Positions 57,265-64,000 of a stretch of 64,000 nt of DNA are shown one piece after another. The notes under the pieces were generated by a model. That model was not told the origin of the DNA. It searched no databases and saw only the letters and a list, made by a program, of their open reading frames with translations. The DNA comes from Parvibaculum sp. Its GTDB lineage: Bacteria > Pseudomonadota > Alphaproteobacteria > Parvibaculales > Parvibaculaceae. The DNA lies in the NCBI RefSeq assembly GCF_019635935.1, contig NZ_JAHBYN010000001.1, positions 3,524,307 through 3,588,306 of the forward strand. The letters run 5' to 3'. Numbering within the stretch: position 1 is the stretch's first letter; every line of letters begins with the position of its first letter. Made by a program: the position numbers and the translations under genes.

Positions 57265-58475
57265 TCGCCGAGGCTGCAAACGACCGTCTTGCCGATGCCG
57301 ACGCCGGCGCGGTGAAAAGCGTCACCATCCTGGGGTCGACCGGTTCTGTCGGCTGCTCGACTCTCGATCTGATCGGGCGCGACCGGTCGCGCTTCAACCT
57401 TGTGGCGCTGACGGCGCATCGCAATGTTGCAACGTTGATCGCGCAGGCAAAGGAATATCGGCCGCATCTCGCGGTGGTGGCCGACCCGGCATGTTTCGCG
57501 GAATTGAAGGAAGGATTGAAAGGCACAGGGATCGAAGTTGCTGCGGGCCCCGAAGCGGTCGTGGACGCCGCGGCGCGGCCCGCCGACTGGGTGATGGCCG
57601 GCATCGTTGGCGCAGCCGGCCTCGCCCCAACTCTCGCGGCGGTAAAGCGCGGCGCCTGTGTGGCCCTTGCCAACAAGGAATGCCTCGTTTCGGCGGGGCC
57701 GCTTTTCCTCGATGAAGTGCGCCGGTCGGGCGCGACGCTGCTGCCGGTGGACAGCGAACACAATGCAATCTTCCAGGTGCTCGACGCTGGCCGGCTGGAC
57801 ACCGTCGAAAGCATCGTGCTGACAGCATCGGGCGGCCCATTCAGAACGTGGAGCCTGCAGGAGATGGCCAAGGCGACGCCGGCCCAGGCCGTCGCCCACC
57901 CGCGTTGGGACATGGGCGCCAAGATCTCCGTCGATTCCGCAACCCTGATGAACAAGGGGCTGGAACTGATCGAGGCTCACTACCTGTTCCCGGTCGGTCA
58001 GGACCGGCTCGATGTCATCATTCACCCGGAATCCATCGTTCACAGCATGGTGGCCTATATCGATGGGTCTGTATTGGCGCAGCTCGGCATGCCGGACATG
58101 CGTACGCCGATCGCCTATGCGCTGGCATGGCCGCGACGAATGGCGGCGCCCGCGGCACGCCTCGACCTCGCGCAGATTGGCCAATTAACCTTCGAAGCGC
58201 CTGATTTAAAACGGTTTCCGGCTTTGTCTCTGGCGCGGGAAGCGCTTCGGATAGGCGGCAGTGCGCCGACGGTGCTCAACGCCGCCAATGAAGTTGCCGT
58301 CGCCGCTTTCCTGGCCGGCCGTATAGCCTTCCCGGATATGGTGGCACTGACGGACGCTATACTGGCGCAATCAAGCGGGTTGGGCGCACCCCCGGCCGGA
58401 CTTGCCGAAGTTTACGAACTTGACCGAATGACCCGGATTCGGGCAGAGGAAATGGTGCAAAAAAGCGGCCGCTGA
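57255..58475 (+). CDS. dxr: 1-deoxy-D-xylulose 5-phosphate reductoisomerase
   Basis: 406 aa NADPH-dependent enzyme of the MEP isoprenoid pathway, which supplies the UppS substrate. NADPH-binding GSTGSVGCSTLD, metal-binding region VDSEHNAIFQ and the flexible-loop region MGAKISVDSATLMNKG are intact. The TTG start at 57255, with GGGAG upstream, was chosen; GTG 57312 (VKSVTIL) is an alternative that matches the usual N-terminus but lacks an RBS. Confidence 0.96.
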   Translation: MALIAEAANDRLADADAGAVKSVTILGSTGSVGCSTLDLIGRDRSRFNLVALTAHRNVATLIAQAKEYRPHLAVVADPACFAELKEGLKGTGIEVAAGPEAVVDAAARPADWVMAGIVGAAGLAPTLAAVKRGACVALANKECLVSAGPLFLDEVRRSGATLLPVDSEHNAIFQVLDAGRLDTVESIVLTASGGPFRTWSLQEMAKATPAQAVAHPRWDMGAKISVDSATLMNKGLELIEAHYLFPVGQDRLDVIIHPESIVHSMVAYIDGSVLAQLGMPDMRTPIAYALAWPRRMAAPAARLDLAQIGQLTFEAPDLKRFPALSLAREALRIGGSAPTVLNAANEVAVAAFLAGRIAFPDMVALTDAILAQSSGLGAPPAGLAEVYELDRMTRIRAEEMVQKSGR

Positions 58476-58611
58476 CGTAGGCTGTGCCCCTTGGATGGGC
58501 ACAGGTCGCCGGCAATGGCAGGCCGCGGTCGATGCGTGTCGGGGGAGCGGTCCGGCGGCCGGAAAAACGGCCGGTCGAGATCGGTATGAGTGGGACAATA
58601 GCTTGAACGCG

Positions 58612-59778
58612 ATGGACTTTTTGTCAGGTATCGGTGGTTTCGGAGGATCGCTCGGAAGCTACGTCATCCCTTTCTTGTTCGTGTTGACGGTTGTCGTCTT
58701 TTTTCACGAACTGGGACATTTTCTTGTGGCGCGGTGGTGCGGCGTGAAGGTCGACACTTTCTCGATCGGCTTCGGTCGCGAGATACTCGGCTGGAACGAC
58801 AAGCACGGCACACGCTGGAAGGTGAGCTGGATTCCACTTGGCGGTTACGTGAAGTTCGCCGGCGACGAAAATGCAGCGAGCGTTCCCGATCGCGAACGCC
58901 TTGCGCAGGTATCCGCCGCCGATCAGGAGCATCTTTTCCACTTCAAGCCGCTGCGGCAGCGCGCGGCAATTGTGGCGGCCGGGCCGATCGCCAACTTCAT
59001 TCTGGCGACGGTTGTCTTTGCGTGCATTTTCACCTTTGTCGGACGAACGGTGGCAACGCCCATCGTGGACGATATCGTGCCGGACAGCCCGGCGGCCGCG
59101 GCGGGGTTTGTCGTCGGCGACCGGATCGTCTCTATCGACGGCACGCCGGTTTCGAGTTTTGAAGCGATGCAACGCATCGTTTCGACGAGCTCGTCGGAAC
59201 TCGATTTCCGTGTCGATCGAGGTGGTATCGAGGTTCCGATCCGCGCGAAGCCGGAAGTTCAGGAAGTCGTCGACAATTTTGGCAATGTCCATCGGATAGC
59301 GCGGCTCGGCATCCAGCGTCACGGCGGCGCCGGCAATATCGAAATCGTCCGCAGCGATCCTGTGAGCGCGCTCTGGCTGGGCGCCAAGGAGACATGGTTT
59401 GTCGCGGAACGGACGCTGAGCTATCTCGGCGGCATCGTGACGGGTCGCGAGCCCGCCGATCAATTGCGCGGCGTTCTGGGGATCGCGCAGGTGTCGGGTC
59501 AGGTAGCGACCATCGGCTTTATGGCGCTTTTGAGCATGGTTGCCGTGTTGTCGGTCAGTATCGGACTGCTCAATCTCTTTCCGGTGCCGCTGCTTGATGG
59601 CGGGCATCTTCTGTACTATGCGGTTGAGGCCGTCCGCGGACGGCCCCTCGGCGAACAGGCGCAGGAATACGGCTTTCGCATCGGCCTGGCGCTGGTGATG
59701 ATGTTGATGGTCTTCGCGACATGGAACGATCTGGTTCATCTCCAGGTCTTTTCGTTTCTGACAGGGCTTTTTAGTTGA
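58612..59778 (+). CDS. rseP: Site-2 protease RseP-type membrane metalloprotease
   Basis: 388 aa intramembrane zinc protease. Zinc motif HELGH at about 32-36 in the first helix, and the distal LLDGGHLLYY in the third. One PDZ domain is recognisable (about residues 125-205, VPDSPAAAAGFVVGD), where E. coli RseP has two. ATG 58612 was chosen; TTG 58603, which has GGGA at about 8 nt, is a possible start. Confidence 0.95.
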   Translation: MDFLSGIGGFGGSLGSYVIPFLFVLTVVVFFHELGHFLVARWCGVKVDTFSIGFGREILGWNDKHGTRWKVSWIPLGGYVKFAGDENAASVPDRERLAQVSAADQEHLFHFKPLRQRAAIVAAGPIANFILATVVFACIFTFVGRTVATPIVDDIVPDSPAAAAGFVVGDRIVSIDGTPVSSFEAMQRIVSTSSSELDFRVDRGGIEVPIRAKPEVQEVVDNFGNVHRIARLGIQRHGGAGNIEIVRSDPVSALWLGAKETWFVAERTLSYLGGIVTGREPADQLRGVLGIAQVSGQVATIGFMALLSMVAVLSVSIGLLNLFPVPLLDGGHLLYYAVEAVRGRPLGEQAQEYGFRIGLALVMMLMVFATWNDLVHLQVFSFLTGLFS

Positions 59779-59867
59779 ATGCTTCGCTATTCGTCGGCTG
59801 ACGACGAGCGTGGAATTGGTTGTGTCGCCGGCTTATGACCGGTGCATCAAGACAGGCAGGGGACAGG

Positions 59868-62189
59868 ATGGGGCGACTAGCCGGATTTTTGGCCGGAATT
59901 GCGAATGTCGGCATATTCGTCGGCGCGCTTGTCATGGTCTGGACGCTATCGGGTGCTGCGGTTGCCCAGGAAGCGCCCGGTGGACCGATAATTACCCAGA
60001 TTTCCGTGCAGGGAAACCAGCGCATCGAATCCGACACGGTGCGGTCCTACATGATCATCCGAGAGGGCATGCCCTATGACCCGGCGCTCGCCGACGCCTC
60101 ACTCAAGAGATTGTTCGAGACCGGTCTGTTTGCCGACATAACGATGCGTCAGGACGGAAACCGACTCGTTGTGTCGGTCGTCGAAAACCCGATCGTCAAT
60201 CGGGTCGCCTTCGAGGGCAACAGCGCGCTCAAGGAAGAGGACCTCCAAAAGGAAGTTCAGCTTCAGCCGCGCGTCGTCTATACGCGGGCAAAAGTGCAGG
60301 GCGACGTCTCGCGTATGATCGAACTCTATCGGCGCAGCGGCCGGTTTTCCGCTTCCGTCGAGCCAAAGGTAATTCAGCTTCCGCAGAACCGCGTCGATCT
60401 TGTCTTTGAAATCACCGAGGGTCCGAAGACGAAGATTGCCTCGATCAATTTCATCGGCAACACGCAGTTCAGCGACGGAAAGCTGCGCGAAGTGATCTCG
60501 ACCGGCGAATCCGCGTGGTGGAAGTTCCTGTCTTCGTCGGACACCTACGATCCCGACCGCCTGACCTACGACCGCGAATTGCTGCGCCGGCACTATTTGC
60601 AGCGCGGCTATGCCGACTTCCGCGTGGTTTCGGCGGTTGCCGATCTGAGCCGCGACGATGCGGCCTTCTACATTACCTTTACGGTCGATGAAGGCGAGGT
60701 CTATGAGTTCGGCGACATCAAGGTAACCACGACCATCGACACGCTCGATCAGGCGGAACTTGAATCGCTGGTGCTGGCCAAAACCGGCGACACCTACAAT
60801 GCCGGACTGATCGACAAGACAATCGACGCCTTGACCTTCGCCGCCGGTACGAGCGGCTACGCTTTCGCCGAAGTCCGGCCGCGCGTCAGCCGCCGCAAGG
60901 ACGAGCGCGTCATCGATCTGACATTCCAGATTACGGAGGGTCCACGCGTTTACGTTGAGCGCATCAACATCACCGGCAACTCACGCACGCTCGACAAGGT
61001 CGTGCGCCGCCAGATGCGGATGTCGGAGGGTGACGCATTCAACAAGGTGCTGCTCGACAATTCGGAGAAAAATATCCGCGGCCTGCAGTATTTTTCGAGA
61101 GTAACTGTGACGCAGGATCCGGGGACCGCGCCCGACAAGACGATCCTGAATGTCGACGTTCAGGAACAGTCGACCGGATCGCTGACGTTGAGCGCCGGCT
61201 TTTCAACGCTCGACAATGCCGTTGCAGGCATCCAGCTGTCGGAACGAAACTTTCTCGGCCGCGGTCTCCAGTTGAGCACCGCCTTGTCGATATCGAAGCG
61301 CCGCCAGTTGATCGAGTTTCATTACACCGATCCCTATTTCCTGGATCGCGATCTCGTCGGCGGTTTTGACCTCTTCGGCAGCGAGACCAACTTCCAGAAT
61401 GAATCGTCGTTCGACTCCCGTTCGCAGGGTTTCGGATTGAGGTTTGGCTTCCCGTTGTCCGAGAAGAGCCGCTTTCTGGCCCGCTACCAATTCCGTTTCG
61501 ACGAGATTTTCAACGTTCATCCGTTTGCGTCGAATGCAGTCAAGGCAGCGGAAGGCAGCGACTACCGGTCGATCGTCGGCTATGACTACTATTACGACAA
61601 CCGCAATGATCCCGTTGACCCGACCGGCGGCTGGGACTTCCTGTTTACACAGAACTTCGCCGGCCTGGGGGGGACGGTTCGCTATGTGTCGACGGAAGTG
61701 CTGGCGCGATACTACCACCAGCTCACCGAAGGATTCCTCACGAGTTGGCGCATTAACGGCGGTTATGTCCATGGGATTGGCCAAGACGTTGAGCTCAACG
61801 ACCATTTCTTCAAAGGCGGCAACACAATTCGGGGTTTCGCCCGCGCCGGCGTCGGTCCGCGCGACCTTGGCTCTCCGAACAGGGACGCCGTGGGCGCCAA
61901 GGCATTCATTTTCGGGACGTCGGAATTGTCTTTCCCCAACGGTCTGCCAGAGGCGCTGGGTATCCGGACATCGGTTTTCGCCGACGCCGGCTACATCGGC
62001 TATTCGGATTTCGACCGGACGATCTATCCGGGTGTCGTCGATGACTTCGCGCCGCGCGCTTCGGTCGGTCTCAGTCTCTACTGGCAATCGCCGTTTGGTC
62101 CGATCCGCCTCGATTTCGCTAACGTGCTTCTGGACGAACCGTATGACGAGAGGGAGTCGTTCCGTTTCAGCGCGGGAACGTCGTTCTAA
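59868..62189 (+). CDS. bamA: Outer membrane protein assembly factor BamA
   Basis: 773 aa. Signal peptide ending near residue 33 (SGAAVAQ), five POTRA domains (about 40-400) and a C-terminal 16-strand beta-barrel. The barrel loop 6 signature is GGNTIRGFARAG. The C-terminal residue is Phe (FSAGTSF), as needed for outer-membrane insertion. ATG 59868 with RBS AGGGGACAGG; an earlier start at 59820 would spoil the signal peptide. Confidence 0.97.
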   Translation: MGRLAGFLAGIANVGIFVGALVMVWTLSGAAVAQEAPGGPIITQISVQGNQRIESDTVRSYMIIREGMPYDPALADASLKRLFETGLFADITMRQDGNRLVVSVVENPIVNRVAFEGNSALKEEDLQKEVQLQPRVVYTRAKVQGDVSRMIELYRRSGRFSASVEPKVIQLPQNRVDLVFEITEGPKTKIASINFIGNTQFSDGKLREVISTGESAWWKFLSSSDTYDPDRLTYDRELLRRHYLQRGYADFRVVSAVADLSRDDAAFYITFTVDEGEVYEFGDIKVTTTIDTLDQAELESLVLAKTGDTYNAGLIDKTIDALTFAAGTSGYAFAEVRPRVSRRKDERVIDLTFQITEGPRVYVERINITGNSRTLDKVVRRQMRMSEGDAFNKVLLDNSEKNIRGLQYFSRVTVTQDPGTAPDKTILNVDVQEQSTGSLTLSAGFSTLDNAVAGIQLSERNFLGRGLQLSTALSISKRRQLIEFHYTDPYFLDRDLVGGFDLFGSETNFQNESSFDSRSQGFGLRFGFPLSEKSRFLARYQFRFDEIFNVHPFASNAVKAAEGSDYRSIVGYDYYYDNRNDPVDPTGGWDFLFTQNFAGLGGTVRYVSTEVLARYYHQLTEGFLTSWRINGGYVHGIGQDVELNDHFFKGGNTIRGFARAGVGPRDLGSPNRDAVGAKAFIFGTSELSFPNGLPEALGIRTSVFADAGYIGYSDFDRTIYPGVVDDFAPRASVGLSLYWQSPFGPIRLDFANVLLDEPYDERESFRFSAGTSF

Positions 62190-62243
62190 GGCATGCCGGA
62201 CCGGCCGGCACGTTTGAAACTGATGCAACAAGGATGCTTTGAG

Positions 62244-62846
62244 ATGAAGTTGAAGTCGGTAATTATGCGTACCCTTGGGGCTGTCGCGCTCCTGTCGCTT
62301 GCCGTGGCGCCGTTGACGGCGGGTTCGGCCTTTGCGGCTGGCCCGGCAGTTATTCTGATCGTCAACACCGAGTCTGTGTTTGCACAGTCGAAAGTCGGCC
62401 AGAGCATCCGCACTCAGTTCCAGGACCAGGCGAAAAAGCTGCAGGCCGAAAGCGCCAAGGCGGAAGAGAAGCTCCAAGCCGATGCAAAGAAGCTGAGCGA
62501 TGAGCGTGCGCTTCTTTCGCAGGAAGACCTTCAAAAGAAATTCCAGGCGTTGCAGCAACGCGAAATGGAATTTCAGCAGTCGATGCAGGAAAAGGGGCAG
62601 GCTCTTCAGCTCGGTGTCCAGCAGGCGAATGCCAAGGTCGAGGCGGCGCTCCGTCCGATATTCGCCGAGGTCATGAAGGAAAAGGGTGGAACGGTTCTCT
62701 TCGACCAGTCGGTGATTGTCGCGGGCGGTTCCGATCTCGATATTTCGGCCGAAGTTCTGAAACGCCTCAACGAGAAGCTGACGACAATCGAAGTGAAGCC
62801 GGTTTCGCTCGCCGAGCTTCAGGCGCAACAGAAGAGCGGCAATTGA
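62244..62846 (+). CDS. skp: OmpH/Skp-family periplasmic chaperone
   Basis: 200 aa with a signal peptide (MKLKSVIMRTLGAVALLSL start, cleavage near AFAAG). The mature part is a long alpha-helical hairpin with heptad-like charged and Gln repeats (about 60-150), the tentacle of Skp trimers. It carries outer-membrane protein precursors to BamA, its upstream neighbour. ATG 62244 has AAGGA at about 8 nt; ATG 62223 is upstream in frame. Confidence 0.92.
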   Translation: MKLKSVIMRTLGAVALLSLAVAPLTAGSAFAAGPAVILIVNTESVFAQSKVGQSIRTQFQDQAKKLQAESAKAEEKLQADAKKLSDERALLSQEDLQKKFQALQQREMEFQQSMQEKGQALQLGVQQANAKVEAALRPIFAEVMKEKGGTVLFDQSVIVAGGSDLDISAEVLKRLNEKLTTIEVKPVSLAELQAQQKSGN

Positions 62847-62893
62847 TCTGACGGAGAGGCGCGCCGGGATGCGGCCGCCGATATGCGACGGCC

Positions 62894-63955
62894 ATGGCGG
62901 ATAAACGCTTCTTCGCGAATAGCGGCCCGTGCACGCTCGGCGATATCGCCGTGCGTATTGGCGCGACGCTTGCGCCGGGTGTGGATGGTGCGCGTAAATT
63001 GCTGAGTGTCGCCTCGCTGGAAGTGGCTGGCTCCGACGATCTGAGTTTTCTCGACAATCCCAAGTATGTAAGTCAGTTCGAAACGACCGAAGCGGGTGCG
63101 TGCATCGTTCATCCGCGCTTTGCGGACCGCGCGCCTGCGCGTATTGCACTGCTCCTGTCGGAGCAGCCATATCGGGCGTATGCGCTGGCGGCGCAGATGT
63201 TCTATCCCGATGCAACGAAGGGAACGGACACGTTCGGTGAGGCCGCACGGATCGATCCGAGGGCGGCTGTACACCCAACGGCAAAACTCGGTGCGGGCGT
63301 GACGGTCGAGCCCGGTGTGTCGATCGGTGCTCATGCCGAAATCGGCGACAGGACGATCATCGGTGCAAATGCCAGCATCGGAAAGGCCTGCACGATCGGC
63401 AAGGATTGCTCGATAGGTTCTAACGTCACGATCAGCCATGCTCATATTGGCGACCGCGTCATGCTGCATCCGGGCGTCGGCATCGGGCAGGATGGGTTCG
63501 GCTTCGCAATGGGTTTGCCGAGACACGAGAAAGTGCCTCAGCTCGGCCGTGTCATCATCCAGGACGATGTGGAAATCGGAGCCAATTCGACGGTGGATCG
63601 CGGCGCCGGCCCCGACACGGTGATCGGAGAGGGAACCAAGATCGACAACCTTGTGCAGATCGGTCACAACGTGGAAATCGGGCGTCACTGCATCATTGTT
63701 GCTCAGACTGGAATCGCGGGCAGTGCGAAGCTGGGAGATTTCGTAGTGCTGGCGGCACAAGTAGGTGTCGCCGGTCATCTGACGATCAACTCCGGCGCGC
63801 AGGTCGCCGCGCGCGGCGGCGTCGTGCACGATGTTCCGGCCGGTCAACAATATGGCGGCGCGCCCGCGCGTCCCATTTCCGAGTGGCGTCGCGAAATTGT
63901 GGAGTTGCGGAAACTCGGAAGGCGACCCAAACCGTCCGGCGATGGTGCGACGTGA
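62894..63955 (+). CDS. lpxD: UDP-3-O-acylglucosamine N-acyltransferase
   Basis: 353 aa trimeric enzyme of lipid A synthesis. An N-terminal uridine-binding domain is followed by many hexapeptide repeats forming a left-handed beta-helix (from about 105: [18 protein letters not shown]...). The catalytic His is in [10 protein letters not shown]-terminal tail of about 25 residues. It follows skp and is usually followed by fabZ, which would lie just outside the window; 63956-64000 contains nothing else. Confidence 0.97.
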   Translation: MADKRFFANSGPCTLGDIAVRIGATLAPGVDGARKLLSVASLEVAGSDDLSFLDNPKYVSQFETTEAGACIVHPRFADRAPARIALLLSEQPYRAYALAAQMFYPDATKGTDTFGEAARIDPRAAVHPTAKLGAGVTVEPGVSIGAHAEIGDRTIIGANASIGKACTIGKDCSIGSNVTISHAHIGDRVMLHPGVGIGQDGFGFAMGLPRHEKVPQLGRVIIQDDVEIGANSTVDRGAGPDTVIGEGTKIDNLVQIGHNVEIGRHCIIVAQTGIAGSAKLGDFVVLAAQVGVAGHLTINSGAQVAARGGVVHDVPAGQQYGGAPARPISEWRREIVELRKLGRRPKPSGDGAT

Positions 63956-64000
63956 CTTGACGATGATTTGAAGCGAAAATTCGAGACGGAAATTGGAAGG

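Overview
The window is a GC-rich, gene-dense chromosomal segment of an alphaproteobacterium. Evidence for this is the order tig...clpP-clpX-lon-hupB, a glnB-glnA pair behind a sigma-54-like promoter, a complete nuoA-N operon followed by birA and RNase J, a short prolyl-tRNA synthetase (439 aa, no insertion domain), a group IV ornithine decarboxylase, and the rpsB-tsf-pyrH-frr-uppS-cdsA-dxr-rseP-bamA-skp-lpxD block. The content and order recall Rhizobiales and Parvibaculum-type genomes, but the genus is an inference. No prophage, IS element or CRISPR array is seen.

Layout. 1-5.2 kb: a truncated metallo-beta-lactamase-fold hydrolase, a P-loop NTPase, a region with tiny ORFs on the minus strand, glnA and glnB (minus), then a PLP aminotransferase. 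5.2-11.8 kb: mixed metabolic genes, namely a thiolase-like protein, a small membrane protein, a histidine phosphatase, a LysR regulator divergent from an isocitrate-lyase/PEP-mutase-like enzyme, an ABM-like protein and the NAD(P)HX repair enzyme nnr. 11.8-20.7 kb: tRNA-Leu and the protein quality-control cluster tig, (ornithine decarboxylase), clpP, clpX, lon, hupB. 20.7-22.8 kb: an MFS transporter, tRNA-Val, tRNA-Asp and a short GIY-YIG-like remnant. 22.8-37.1 kb: the 14-gene respiratory complex I operon. 37.1-48.0 kb: birA, rnj, methylmalonyl-CoA epimerase, a DUF1467-like protein, a purine permease (minus), two unknown secreted proteins, proS, lolC and lolD. 48.0-52.1 kb: two very small membrane-protein genes and dnaE. 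52.2-64.0 kb: translation genes (rpsB, tsf, frr), pyrH, then lipid-carrier, phospholipid, isoprenoid and outer-membrane biogenesis genes up to lpxD.

How the genes work together. glnB and glnA form the nitrogen-assimilation switch. Trigger factor, ClpXP and Lon form the folding and proteolysis hub. NuoA-N build one NADH:quinone oxidoreductase. The last 12 kb joins translation to envelope building: UppS makes the undecaprenyl carrier, CdsA makes CDP-diacylglycerol, Dxr feeds isoprenoids, RseP cuts membrane proteins, BamA and Skp handle outer-membrane proteins, and LpxD makes lipid A.

The most interesting unexplained element is a 45-codon membrane-protein ORF at 48480-48617. It has a strong ribosome binding site and lies directly behind a perfect GAAC-N7-GAAC motif, the alphaproteobacterial LexA-box pattern, just upstream of dnaE. 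It looks like a candidate SOS-induced small membrane protein. Second is the 566-aa secreted protein at 42789-44489, with a Cys/His arrangement suggestive of a transglutaminase- or papain-like fold.
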